62,415 nucleotides of DNA from CAZRIE01 sp964600075. GTDB taxonomy: Bacteria; Bacteroidota; Bacteroidia; Flavobacteriales; Flavobacteriaceae. The translations under genes were made by a program, and so were the position numbers. Every line of letters starts with the position of its first letter. Position 1 is the stretch's first letter. Positions 25,559 through 34,662 of this stretch are shown piece by piece. The notes below the pieces were generated by a model, which had not been told where the DNA came from, did no database searches, and worked only from the letters and a program-made list of their open reading frames with translations. Location: contig CAZRIE010000013.1 of the NCBI GenBank assembly GCA_964600075.1, positions 1 to 62,415 of the forward strand, given 5' to 3'.

Positions 25559-27955
25559 TTAGTTTAATTTTCGACTAATTATGTTTGTCATGACGGTCGT
25601 AAAGGCCACCACACTTATCGAACTCAACGGCATTAAAATCGCTGCTATAACGGGCTCTAATTGTCCTGTGACTGCAAAATAAAGCCCAATAGCATTATAT
25701 AGTAGGGACAGGATAAAACTTAGTTTGATAATCTTCATCGCTTTTTTTGAGGCGATAATGTAGGGATACAATTGTCGGAATTTTGAAGCATCTAAAATGC
25801 CGTCGCAGGCGGGGGAGAAAACATTCACGTTTTCTGAAATGGCAATACCGACCTCTGCCTGTGCCAACGCCCCGGCATCGTTGAGGCCATCACCGACCAT
25901 CAAAACCCTTTTGCCCTGTGTTTGTAGCGACTTAATGAACTCTAGTTTGTTTTCCGGTTTTTGATTGAAATACAGAGGGGTCAGTTTAGGAAGCAATAAC
26001 TCCAAGCGTTGTTTTTCCCCTTCGTTGTCTCCAGAAAGTATCGCCAGATTCGATATTTCCGATAGCTCTTTGAAGACTTCCGAAACGCCCTCTCGGTAAT
26101 GGTTATGGAAAACATAGCGGCCTTTGTAGTTGTTATTACTGCTAATATGTACTGAAGTGTTCAAGGTATCTAGAGGCTTGTTATTACCTACAAAATCAGC
26201 GGAACCGATCTTGATGTACTCATCGTCTTTCATGCCTTCAAGACCTTTGCCCAGATGTTCTTCGTACTCATCTAAAGTGACGATGTTCTGTTCTGCTAGC
26301 AGTTCATATAAGGTGCGACTTAGGGGGTGGTTCGAGGCACGCAGCGTATTTTTTAAAAGAGATTCTTCAGCAGTTGTCAAAGGCATGCCTTCATAGGTCG
26401 CGGTGCTTTTTTTGGAAGTAGTGATTGTGCCGGTCTTATCGAAAATAGCGGTATCGATCTGTGCCAATTGTTCGATGGTCCCCGTATCTTTGAGATAGAA
26501 TTTTTTACGACCGAAAATGCGAAGCATATTTCCCAAGGTAAAAGGCGAAGCCAATGCAATAGCACAGGGGCATGCTATAATGAGTACTGCGGTAAAGACG
26601 TTCATCGCCTTACCGGGGTCGAAATAGAGCCAAAAAGAAGAGGCCAAGAATGCAATGGCTAAAACGGCTATGGTAAAGCGTTTACCGATACTATCGGTCA
26701 ACGTTTGGAATTTGCTGGATTTATCCTGTTGAAAAACAGAATTGCTCCATAATTGCGTCAAATAACTTTGGGAAACCGATTTTAAGGCCTCCATCTCGAT
26801 CACGCCCTGCAGTTGCTTACCACCTGCAAATACCTTATCGCCTGATTCTTTTTTTACAGGTTCGGATTCCCCGCTTACAAAACTATAGTCGATACGGGCG
26901 TTTCCGTTGATAAGAATACCGTCAACAGGAATCAGTTCTTCGTTACGGATCAATAAGCGGTCTCCCCGCTTGATATCATGTACTTGTGTTGATTCTTCTT
27001 TTCCTTCAGAAGTTATCCTAGTAACTGCAATGGGAAAATAAGATTTATAATCGCGCTCAAACGACAAAAATGAGTAGGTTTTCTGCTGGAAAAATTTTCC
27101 CAATAATAAAAAGAACACCAATCCCGTCAGGGAATCGAAAAATCCGCTTCCCCAATCGAAAATGATTTCTAGTGTACTTCTGAGGAATAGCACCAAAATA
27201 CCTAAGGCAATGGGCACATCGATATTCAATAGGTTACTTCGAAGTCCTTTATAAGCGGAAATAAAATAATCCTTTCCTGCATAAAAAACCACGGGTAACG
27301 AAAAAGCGAACATCAACCACCGAAAGACATTTTCGTAGCTATTGAGCCAGAATTCACCGCCTGAGGCGTCGTTTGATGATAGATCAAAGTAATCAGGAAA
27401 GGAAAGGAACATCACATTACCAAAAGCAAAGCCTGCAACCCCCAATTTATAGGTAAGGCTGCGGTCTACACCTTTCTTTTTATTGTCGAAATCATCTAAC
27501 GAAATATTGGGCTCGTAGCCTATTCTTGCCAAGAGAACGACTAAATCTTTCAAGGAAATTTTTGAGGAATTATAGGTAACTCGAACTGTCTTTTTAGGGA
27601 AATCAACCTGCGAATTGCTTATGAACGGGTTCAGCTTGTTCAGGTTTTCGAGTATCCAAATACACGAGCTACAGTGAATATGTGGAATGTACAGATTAAC
27701 GATTTGGAGATTACCATCGTTGAACTCCGTTAACCGCTCAACAATAGCATCGGTATTTAAAAAATCATATTTTCCTTCAATCGCCTTTGGAGTGGCCCCT
27801 GCAGCCGACTGAATATCATAATAATAGGATAGGTCATTGCTAGAGAATATTTCATAGACTGTTTTGCAGCCATTGCAGCAGAAGTTTTTCTCGTCAAATT
27901 CAATGCAGATGTTATCGCAATCATCTCCACAATGGTAGCAGTTGATCTTATTCAT
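25559..27955 (-). CDS. ccoI: Copper-translocating P-type ATPase for cbb3 oxidase assembly (CcoI/FixI)
   Basis: 798 residues. The N-terminus has a cysteine-rich segment (CYHCGDDCDNIC...FCCNGC) and a heavy-metal-associated domain with CSSC near residue 97. P1B-ATPase motifs follow: the membrane metal site CPCA (around 459), the phosphorylation site DKTGT (around 502), a HP motif in ASNHPLS and MVGDGLNDAGAL. CcoI moves copper across the inner membrane for insertion into CcoN. It is transcribed divergently from the Crp/Fnr gene over a shared palindrome. Confidence 0.93.
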   Translation of the reverse strand: MNKINCYHCGDDCDNICIEFDEKNFCCNGCKTVYEIFSSNDLSYYYDIQSAAGATPKAIEGKYDFLNTDAIVERLTEFNDGNLQIVNLYIPHIHCSSCIWILENLNKLNPFISNSQVDFPKKTVRVTYNSSKISLKDLVVLLARIGYEPNISLDDFDNKKKGVDRSLTYKLGVAGFAFGNVMFLSFPDYFDLSSNDASGGEFWLNSYENVFRWLMFAFSLPVVFYAGKDYFISAYKGLRSNLLNIDVPIALGILVLFLRSTLEIIFDWGSGFFDSLTGLVFFLLLGKFFQQKTYSFLSFERDYKSYFPIAVTRITSEGKEESTQVHDIKRGDRLLIRNEELIPVDGILINGNARIDYSFVSGESEPVKKESGDKVFAGGKQLQGVIEMEALKSVSQSYLTQLWSNSVFQQDKSSKFQTLTDSIGKRFTIAVLAIAFLASSFWLYFDPGKAMNVFTAVLIIACPCAIALASPFTLGNMLRIFGRKKFYLKDTGTIEQLAQIDTAIFDKTGTITTSKKSTATYEGMPLTTAEESLLKNTLRASNHPLSRTLYELLAEQNIVTLDEYEEHLGKGLEGMKDDEYIKIGSADFVGNNKPLDTLNTSVHISSNNNYKGRYVFHNHYREGVSEVFKELSEISNLAILSGDNEGEKQRLELLLPKLTPLYFNQKPENKLEFIKSLQTQGKRVLMVGDGLNDAGALAQAEVGIAISENVNVFSPACDGILDASKFRQLYPYIIASKKAMKIIKLSFILSLLYNAIGLYFAVTGQLEPVIAAILMPLSSISVVAFTTVMTNIISRKLN

Positions 27956-27979
27956 TTTTACATTTGCTTATACCTGTTG

Positions 27980-28053
27980 CAAAGGTGTAAGGCGAAGGTT
28001 TTTTAAAATATGATAATTGTCAGGTTTTGATTAACTTGTGGGCGCTATCTTTG
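27980..28053. promoter_or_regulatory. Symmetric divergent promoter with central Fnr-type box (ccoI / fnr)
   Basis: Central palindrome TGATAATTGTCA at 28011-28022. On the plus strand TATCTTTG (28046-28053) begins 23 bp after it, a perfect TAnnTTTG element for the regulator gene. On the minus strand CACCTTTG (27987-27980) begins 23 bp away in the other direction, one mismatch from the consensus, for ccoI. One regulator dimer could thus act at the same distance on both promoters. Confidence 0.75.
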
Positions 28054-28078
28054 TAAGTTAGGTGTAAATATCGAGGTT

Positions 28079-28768
28079 ATGGAAAGTAGATGTGAAAATT
28101 GTATCGTTCGGCAGTTCAATTCATTGCGTGCAATGAATAAAAATGAGTTGAAGAAAGTTTCCGACGCTAAAATCTCAAAAAAAATCAAGAAGGGGGAAAC
28201 CCTTTTTCAGGAAGGCGAAAAATTGGATGGCGTTTTTTGCGTTCGCGATGGTATTTCGAAAATGTCAAAGTTAAGTGCTAACGGTAAAGACCAGATTGTG
28301 AAACTGGCCAGTAAGGGTGTAGTCATGGGGCAACGTTCTGTAATTGCGGAGGAATGTACCAATTTGAGTGCGGTGGCGGTAAGCGACATGGAGGTCTGTT
28401 TTATTCCCAAGGAAATTATATCGAATACGTTGAACACCAATCCGAATTTTGCCGTTGAGGTATTGCGGCACATGGCCCATGATCTTAAGGAGGCCGATGA
28501 TGTTATCGTAAACATGTCACAAAAAACAGTGAAGCAACGTATGGCCGAAGCATTTTTATATCTTCAGAAGAACTACGGCGAAGATACCGATGGATTTTTA
28601 AGTCTGACACTTTCTCGAGAAGATTATGCCAACGTGGTGGGTACCGCAACGGAATCGTGTATCCGTATTATTTCAGAATTCAAGAAAAAAAACCTTATCA
28701 AGACTTCAGGCAAGAAAATTGGAATTGCAGACGAAAGGAGGCTCTCGGATTTGATTGAGGGTTTTTAG
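28079..28768 (+). CDS. Crp/Fnr-family transcriptional regulator, probable oxygen/redox sensor
   Basis: 229 residues: cyclic-nucleotide-binding-like domain (about 25-130), dimer helix, then a winged helix-turn-helix with recognition helix VGTATESCIRIISEF. This helix keeps the Glu and Arg that contact the TGA half site in Fnr/Crp. The N-terminus has CENC (Cys5, Cys8); the third cysteine of the E. coli Fnr pattern is missing, with Cys54, Cys93 and Cys107 as other candidates. Its position next to ccoI and the matching boxes upstream of oxidase, haem and stress genes make it the likely master of this regulon. Whether it holds an iron-sulfur cluster cannot be read from sequence. Confidence 0.9.
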   Translation: MESRCENCIVRQFNSLRAMNKNELKKVSDAKISKKIKKGETLFQEGEKLDGVFCVRDGISKMSKLSANGKDQIVKLASKGVVMGQRSVIAEECTNLSAVAVSDMEVCFIPKEIISNTLNTNPNFAVEVLRHMAHDLKEADDVIVNMSQKTVKQRMAEAFLYLQKNYGEDTDGFLSLTLSREDYANVVGTATESCIRIISEFKKKNLIKTSGKKIGIADERRLSDLIEGF

Positions 28769-28787
28769 TGCAAAAAAAAGGAAAAAC

Positions 28788-28821
28788 AAAAAATGCCCAA
28801 ACTACTATTTGGGCATTTTTT
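28788..28821 (+). terminator. Rho-independent terminator of the Crp/Fnr gene
   Basis: Perfect 14-bp stem (28788-28801 and 28808-28821; core TGCCCAAA/TTTGGGCA) with loop CTACTA and a T-rich end. It starts 20 bp after the stop codon. The A/T runs on both sides make it usable in both directions. Confidence 0.88.
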
Positions 28822-28900
28822 GTTTTCATACTTGGTAAAGTATTGCGCCGAATGCTGTTTCACTAGTCCGTCAGGCCCACTTGCAAATTCATACGGGTTA

Positions 28901-29038
28901 CTATGCAGCATTTTTTTGGTATAGTGCTTCGTAAACATTTATTGGAATCGTTAAGTTCGGAAATTTATTTGGTAGCCCAAGTATTCGGGAGGCATTCCCC
29001 CTGCCGATAAGTGAAACTTTGACAGGTCTTTTCTTCAT
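28901..29038 (-). CDS. Possible small ORF, 45 residues, unknown
   Basis: ATG at 29036-29038, stop at 28901-28903. The predicted peptide begins MKKRPVKVSLIGRGNASRI and contains LPNKFPNLTIPINVYEALY. It has no signal peptide, helix or known motif. It lies alone in the 420-bp gap between the regulator and the stress gene, upstream of and antisense to the latter's promoter. It could be a real small protein, a degraded gene end or chance. Confidence 0.25.
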   Translation of the reverse strand: MKKRPVKVSLIGRGNASRILGLPNKFPNLTIPINVYEALYQKNAA

Positions 29039-29123
29039 AATCTAAGATTATTTGAATATTAAACTATTAGATATAATCATCATATAATATTCCAAAGTTT
29101 ATGCCCAAACGATTTAAAAAACC

Positions 29124-29166
29124 TGATATAAGTCATAGTTTCAGCTTCTGCCTTGGGCTAGTTTTA
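29124..29166 (+). promoter_or_regulatory. Fnr-type box and -7 element of the second universal stress gene
   Basis: Palindrome TGATATAAGTCA at 29124-29135, 23 bp, then TAGTTTTA at 29159-29166. This octamer is identical to the -7 element of the ccoS promoter, at identical spacing. The gene starts at 29189. Confidence 0.75.
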
Positions 29167-29188
29167 CATCATAGTTTTCTAAAAAGAC

Positions 29189-30109
29189 ATGATGAAAAAC
29201 ATACTGATCCCTACCGACTTTTCCGAAAACGCTTGGAACGCGACTCGATATGCCATCGAACTCTTTAAAAATGAGGAATGTGTCTTTCATTTGTTGAACA
29301 CCTATACGCCAGCAATTGCCAGCAGTCGTTTTATGGCCGCAACGATAGACAGTGGGTTATTAGAAAATGGGGCAAAACTCTATTCCAAAAGAGGGTTAAA
29401 AAGTTTAACCGAACAAATTGGTAAAGACTATGAAAATCTAAAACATAGCTTTAAGACCATTTCCTCGTTCAGTTTTTTGGTTGATCAAATCAAGGAAACG
29501 ATTGAAGAACAAAATATAGATTTGGTAGTAACGGGAACCAAAGGCGCCTCTGGTCTTGAAGAGGTATTTATGGGTAGTAATGCAGTGCGGATTATCAAAT
29601 CGGTAAAGAATTGTCCGATTTTGGCCGTACCACAACATTTTGAGTTTATGACTCCGAACGAAATCGCATTTGCAACGGACTTCAATCGTTTTTATACCCA
29701 ATCTGAATTGCAGCCTCTTATCGATATGGCGAGCACTTTTGATGCCGTTGTACGTATCGTTCATGTACAACACAAAATTCAGGCCTTATCAGAACTACAA
29801 CAGTTCAATTTGAGTATGCTTCGTAAATATTTAAGTGAAGTAGAGCATTATGTGCATACTATTTCAGAATTAAATTCCGTGTCGAATTCTTTGGAAGCCT
29901 TTACGAACGAATTGGACATACATCTTCTGGCCATGCTCAATTACCAACACAGTTACATGGAAAAAATGACGCGGGAGCCCATAGTAAAAAGGATGGTCTT
30001 TCATACGCAGATTCCTTTATTGGTCATTCCTGAATTAGGGATGAACGTTTCCTCAAAAAAAAAGAAGGAGCATGAGGGAATAAATTCTAGTTCATACGTT
30101 TCCCAATAG
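29189..30109 (+). CDS. Universal stress protein, tandem UspA domains with degenerate second domain
   Basis: 306 residues (ATG ATG start; the second is at 29192). Domain 1 begins KNILIPTDFSENAWNATRYAI and has the nucleotide-binding loop GTKGASGLEEVFMGSNA. Domain 2 (about 150-290) begins EIAFATDFNRF but lacks the glycine loop, having NYQHSYMEKMTREP instead. A lysine-rich tail follows. The Fnr-type promoter predicts induction at low oxygen. Its 3' end overlaps the convergent membrane-protein gene by 23 bp. Confidence 0.9.
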   Translation: MMKNILIPTDFSENAWNATRYAIELFKNEECVFHLLNTYTPAIASSRFMAATIDSGLLENGAKLYSKRGLKSLTEQIGKDYENLKHSFKTISSFSFLVDQIKETIEEQNIDLVVTGTKGASGLEEVFMGSNAVRIIKSVKNCPILAVPQHFEFMTPNEIAFATDFNRFYTQSELQPLIDMASTFDAVVRIVHVQHKIQALSELQQFNLSMLRKYLSEVEHYVHTISELNSVSNSLEAFTNELDIHLLAMLNYQHSYMEKMTREPIVKRMVFHTQIPLLVIPELGMNVSSKKKKEHEGINSSSYVSQ

Positions 30110-30314
30110 GATAGTCTTCATAGAAATCTTCAAACGTCTTATCGGTAGTGTATACGTCCGTCAATACTTTATAGACCATAAAAATGACTGCTGCCTGGCC
30201 TAATACGGTAAAGTAAAAGACCCAATTGAACGGAAAGTTCATGGCGGCCATTATTGTAACGCTAATCAAAATTAACGTCGTAAGAGCTACCCAAAACATA
30301 GCGTTGTTTTTCAT
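30087..30314 (-). CDS. Small two-helix membrane protein
   Basis: 75 residues with two hydrophobic segments (ALTTLILISVTIMAAMNF and VFYFTVLGQAAVIFMVYKV) and an acidic tail, TFEDFYEDYPIGKRMN. No named family was recognised. It is convergent with the universal stress gene and shares its last 23 bp antisense. It lies in a respiratory neighbourhood; nothing more can be said of its role. Confidence 0.7.
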   Translation of the reverse strand: MKNNAMFWVALTTLILISVTIMAAMNFPFNWVFYFTVLGQAAVIFMVYKVLTDVYTTDKTFEDFYEDYPIGKRMN

Positions 30315-30487
30315 TTTTTTATTTCAATTTAAAGATAATGCGAATTAGAATGCGTTAACGTTCTGCTAAAAATTTGATAGTCCTATAAATTGGTCAAATC
30401 TGTAGTGCCCTTTGAAATACACATTCGTTTTTGGGGCATTAAACCTCATGCCCCACTAAAAGAATCTGTAATTTTGAAAAAAAATAC

Positions 30488-31762
30488 ATGAATCTACCAA
30501 AGGCAGCTAACCATCGTGTTGTAATTATCGGTGGTGGATTTGCCGGTATATCACTGGCCAAGAAGCTCAAAAACCTCAACGCGCAAGTAGTACTTATCGA
30601 TAAACACAACTATCATACATTTCAGCCTTTGTTGTACCAAGTTTCAACAAGTGGACTCGAACCCGATTCCATAGCTTACCCTATTCGAAAGGTTTTAAAA
30701 CAGCTAAAGAACTTTCATTTTCGTTTGGCGACCGTTGATAGAATAGATCCTAAAAATAAAATAGTCTTTACCAACATTGGAGACTTGGACTATGATTATC
30801 TGGTCATGGCCACGGGTACAAAAACTAATTTCTTCGGTAATGATCGAATAGCCGAGCATGCCATGCCCATGAAAAATGTTCCTCAAGCCTTGAACATTCG
30901 TAGTCTAATGTTACAAAATTTCGAAATGGCCGATGATTGTGATAACCTTGAGGAAAGAAAGGCCCTTTTGAACTTCAGTATTATCGGCGCAGGCCCAACT
31001 GGGGTGGAGTTGGCAGGTGCCTTTGCAGAACTCAAACGCAATGTGTTTCCAAAAGATTATAGGCATCTTGATGTGCAAGAAATGGAAATCCACCTTTTTG
31101 AGGGAAGCCACCAAGTGCTTCCGCCAATGAGCGAACATGCCTCTAAAAAAGCGGCTGAATTTTTAAAGGAACTTGGGGTGCAAATACATTTAAACAGTAT
31201 TGCCAGCGATTATGACGGTGAGGTCTTGACGCTAAAGGATGGTAATACTATTATGACTAAAAACTTTATATGGACCGCCGGGGTAACGGGAGCTGCAATA
31301 GAAGGGCTCGCATCCGAAACATTGGTTGAGAAGTTGAATCGGTTCAAAGTAAATCGTTTCAATCAAGTGGAGGGGTGCGAAAATATTTTTGCCATTGGCG
31401 ATATTGCCTATATGGAGACCGAAACTTACCCGAAAGGACATCCGCAGGTGGCGCAACCTGCCATACAACAAGGTGAGCTTTTGGCAAAAAATTTAAAAAA
31501 ATCTTTAGAAGGAAAATCAATGGAGCCATTCAAATATACTGACAAAGGCGCTATGGCAACGATTGGAAGGAACAAGGCTGTAGCCGATATCAAAAAATTC
31601 AAATTCGGAGGCTTTTTCGCTTGGTTCATTTGGATGTTCGTACACCTAATGGCTTTGGTTGGCTTCAGAAACCGGGTTATTGTTTTCTTCAATTGGGTCT
31701 ACAACTATATTAATTATGATAAGGCTGCCCGACTGATTGTAAGACCGTTCAGACCTAAGTAG
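30488..31762 (+). CDS. ndh: Type II NADH dehydrogenase
   Basis: 424 residues. The FAD-binding loop is IIGGGFAGISLAKKL (around 11-25) and the NADH-binding loop is IGAGPTGVELAGAFAEL. Other family motifs include QVSTSGLEPDSIAYPIR, FIWTAGVTG and IFAIGDIAYM. The C-terminus has a hydrophobic stretch (FFAWFIWMFVHLMALVGF) for membrane binding. The enzyme passes electrons from NADH to menaquinone without proton pumping. A small GGGGCAT/ATGCCCC hairpin lies at 30433-30454 in its leader. No Fnr box is seen directly upstream. Confidence 0.93.
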   Translation: MNLPKAANHRVVIIGGGFAGISLAKKLKNLNAQVVLIDKHNYHTFQPLLYQVSTSGLEPDSIAYPIRKVLKQLKNFHFRLATVDRIDPKNKIVFTNIGDLDYDYLVMATGTKTNFFGNDRIAEHAMPMKNVPQALNIRSLMLQNFEMADDCDNLEERKALLNFSIIGAGPTGVELAGAFAELKRNVFPKDYRHLDVQEMEIHLFEGSHQVLPPMSEHASKKAAEFLKELGVQIHLNSIASDYDGEVLTLKDGNTIMTKNFIWTAGVTGAAIEGLASETLVEKLNRFKVNRFNQVEGCENIFAIGDIAYMETETYPKGHPQVAQPAIQQGELLAKNLKKSLEGKSMEPFKYTDKGAMATIGRNKAVADIKKFKFGGFFAWFIWMFVHLMALVGFRNRVIVFFNWVYNYINYDKAARLIVRPFRPK

Positions 31763-31932
31763 TGAACTGATATAAAAACGAACAACGATATTTTTTGCAT
31801 ATTACACAAAATTTTCATGTATTAAGGGATATAGTTAAGCCTCGATATATTTGTTGGTTGCGTATATTTGAATTCAAATTTTTGACCTGAAATAAATATT
31901 CAAAATTAAATAAACGACAAAATACAATTAGA

Positions 31933-34605
31933 GTGACTGTAAAAAATAGTGTTAGTATCATCAAACGTTTTGGATGTTTTGTGGGGCTTTTGATAGCTTT
32001 AACGAGTTGTAGCGGGAAAAAGGAGAACTGTGTGCCAAGTGCGGAAGTTTTCGAATACCCTACCGACTCCGTAATAAATGCATTGATTTGGCCAGAAGAT
32101 TTAGTGATCAAAGGTTTTTCGGGGCCAGAACTTACCCCGAGTCCAGCGTGTATGGCCGTGGCACCAACTGGAGAAGTTTTTGTTGGGGTCGATATGATGG
32201 GTTCTCTTGGAAAAGAGATGGGAAAAGGTTTTATAAAGCGACTGGTAGATTGTAACCATGATGGCATTATGGATTCCTACACCGAGTTTGCCCAATTGGA
32301 TAACCCTAGGGGAATTTTGCCAATCGGGAATCAGGTATTTGTACTTCACACTACTTTCTCCGATGAGACCAAAAAAGCCGATAATATGGATCTGGTGGTT
32401 TTTGATGATATGGACCAAGATGGTCTTGCCGATGGCCCGGCTAAAGTACTGATCAAGAATATGAGTAATCCTAAATACCTGCAGGAACGTGGAACCGATC
32501 ATGCCACAAATGGTATTCAAATGGGTATTGATGGCTGGATTTACGTTGCCGTGGGCGATTTCGGTTTTCACAATGCAACGGATCGCGATGGTACAAAATT
32601 GACCCAGTTGGGTGGTGGTATTTTGAGGGTCCGGCCAGATGGCACCAAAATGGAAGTCTATACCCATGGACTTCGAAATATTTACGATGTCGCTATTGAT
32701 CCCTTTATGAACATTTTTACCCGTGGAAACACCAATGATGGTGGCGGATGGAATATTCGGTTCATTCATCAAATACAATCAGGAGAATATGGCTACCCGG
32801 TGCTTTTTAAACAATTTACCGAAGAGATTTTGCCGGCATTGATCGATGTCGGCGGAGGGTCGGGAGCGGGTGCACTTTTTATGAACGATTCAAGATGGCC
32901 CGAAAAATACAACAATGTACCCATGATGGCCGACTGGGGCCGGAACGAGCTATACATTCATAAGGTGACCAAAGATGGTCCAAGTTTCACCCAAAAAGAG
33001 GCGCGGTTTATTCAATTGCCCCAAATTACCGACGTAGATGTAGATGCCTCGGGTACGATGTATCTATCTGCTTGGGATGGTGCCGGTTACTCAGGCAATC
33101 CCGATAAAGGGTATGTGGTTCGGGTTACCCCAAAAGATTTTTCATACGAACCTTTCGTTGAAGTAAAAGAGGCGTCGGTTAATGAGCTGGTCGATCTACT
33201 AAAGGCAAAAAATGCCAAGTCGCGCCTAAGTGCCCAATATGAACTGTTACAGCGACTGGAAAGCGAATCGGTTTCAAAAGTCTTGGCGTTGGCAAAGGAA
33301 AAAGACCAACCCTTGGAAATTCGTGCGACAGCCGTTTTCACCTATGCCCAAATAGCCGGTGTTAAAGGCATTGACGATTTAACGGTTTTAGCAGGGGATT
33401 CTTCTGTTGAACGTTTTGTATTGCGGGCTTTGGCCGATACCAAGGAGATGGCGAAAAAGGCACCCTTACAACCTTTTTTAAAAGGGCTGAGGTCAACTTC
33501 GGAGGAAGTACAGGCAGCAGCGATTATCGGTTTGGGCCGATTAGGGAATCTCGCAGCGGCGAAAGAACTTCTGAAGTTAAAAGTACCAAGTTCATTTGTG
33601 GCCCCCAAAATAAATACCGAAGGCCCCCATGCAACGCCAAATTCAGAAATAATTCTCCCCCATTTGGCCATAAAGGCCTTGGTGGCCTTAAATGCAGTTG
33701 ATGACTGCATCGGCGCACTTGGAACGGCAAATGAGGATATGGCGTTATGGGCAATGCGATACATGCACAGTCCAAAGGTCGTGAAGGCGCTAATTGAAGC
33801 TTCCGACCGTTCAGATAACGAGTCGTTCAAGAAAAAAGTAATTAATACCTTGGCAAGAATTTATCATAAGGAGGCCCCTTACGATACCTCATGGTGGTGG
33901 AGTACCAGACCCGACACCCATGGCCCGTATTATAAGACAATGGAATGGGAACAGTCACCCGTTATTCGGTCTTTTTTATTGGATCAATTTAATGCAAAAG
34001 GTAAAAAAGACAAACAGTTTTTTACCGAGCTGAACAGTAAATATCGATTGAGAATCGATGCCTTTGGAGAAATCAAAGTAGAAGAACCCAAAGAAGATAT
34101 GCCCGTGGTCGATTTTGATAAGATTAAAAATAAAAAGGGACAGATCGGTGAATCGTCGATTGAAGATGTGATGCTCGCCTTGGGCAAAATAGAAGGAGAT
34201 GCTTCAAAAGGTGAGGCTCTTTTTATAAGTCAAGGCTGTGTCGCCTGTCATAGCATTACCAAAGACCAGGTCATGAAAGGCCCATTTATGGGGCAAGTGG
34301 GCTCTATAATGAACAGGGAGCAGATTGCGGAGTCTATTTTAAAGCCTAATGCATCTATTTCCCAGGGGTTTTCCACAGTACAGATCAGTACTAAGGGCGG
34401 TGATAATTACGTGGGTTTTGTTACCCGCGAATCTGCCGAGGACCTGACCATTCGAAATATCGTGGGAACGGCGAAAGAGCTCAAAAAATCGAATATTGCC
34501 GAACGAAAAGAATTAGAAACCTCTATGATGCCCGCCGGTTTGGCAAACGCCTTAAGCTTTGAGGAAATGGCGTCGCTGGTGACCTATTTGTCACAACAGA
34601 AATAG
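31933..34605 (+). CDS. PVC-type haem-binding lipoprotein: propeller, HEAT-like region and cytochrome c
   Basis: 890 residues with a GTG start at 31933 and a lipobox LTSC near residue 28. The first ~420 residues are a sorbosone-dehydrogenase-like propeller (HATNGIQMGIDGWIYVAVGDFG, HGLRNIYDVAIDP, DWGRNELYIHKV). Helical HEAT-like repeats run to about 640. A C-terminal cytochrome c domain has haem motif CVACH near residue 767 and distal methionine candidates such as SMMPAGLANAL. Such proteins are thought to oxidise sugars or similar compounds in the periplasm; the substrate is unknown. It is a single gene with its own terminator. Confidence 0.85.
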   Translation: MTVKNSVSIIKRFGCFVGLLIALTSCSGKKENCVPSAEVFEYPTDSVINALIWPEDLVIKGFSGPELTPSPACMAVAPTGEVFVGVDMMGSLGKEMGKGFIKRLVDCNHDGIMDSYTEFAQLDNPRGILPIGNQVFVLHTTFSDETKKADNMDLVVFDDMDQDGLADGPAKVLIKNMSNPKYLQERGTDHATNGIQMGIDGWIYVAVGDFGFHNATDRDGTKLTQLGGGILRVRPDGTKMEVYTHGLRNIYDVAIDPFMNIFTRGNTNDGGGWNIRFIHQIQSGEYGYPVLFKQFTEEILPALIDVGGGSGAGALFMNDSRWPEKYNNVPMMADWGRNELYIHKVTKDGPSFTQKEARFIQLPQITDVDVDASGTMYLSAWDGAGYSGNPDKGYVVRVTPKDFSYEPFVEVKEASVNELVDLLKAKNAKSRLSAQYELLQRLESESVSKVLALAKEKDQPLEIRATAVFTYAQIAGVKGIDDLTVLAGDSSVERFVLRALADTKEMAKKAPLQPFLKGLRSTSEEVQAAAIIGLGRLGNLAAAKELLKLKVPSSFVAPKINTEGPHATPNSEIILPHLAIKALVALNAVDDCIGALGTANEDMALWAMRYMHSPKVVKALIEASDRSDNESFKKKVINTLARIYHKEAPYDTSWWWSTRPDTHGPYYKTMEWEQSPVIRSFLLDQFNAKGKKDKQFFTELNSKYRLRIDAFGEIKVEEPKEDMPVVDFDKIKNKKGQIGESSIEDVMLALGKIEGDASKGEALFISQGCVACHSITKDQVMKGPFMGQVGSIMNREQIAESILKPNASISQGFSTVQISTKGGDNYVGFVTRESAEDLTIRNIVGTAKELKKSNIAERKELETSMMPAGLANALSFEEMASLVTYLSQQK

Positions 34606-34662
34606 GTTTTCCATAATTCCATTTTATCAAAAACCTTTAGTATCTTTACCGTTGTGTTGTGA

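Noticed and set aside
30433..30454. GGGGCAT/ATGCCCC hairpin as terminator
   Set aside because: No T tract follows, and it lies between divergent starts; at best a leader hairpin.
32101..32778. 225-codon minus-strand ORF inside the PVC-type cytochrome gene
   Set aside because: The plus strand encodes a continuous, recognisable 890-residue protein; the opposite ORF has low-complexity shadow composition.
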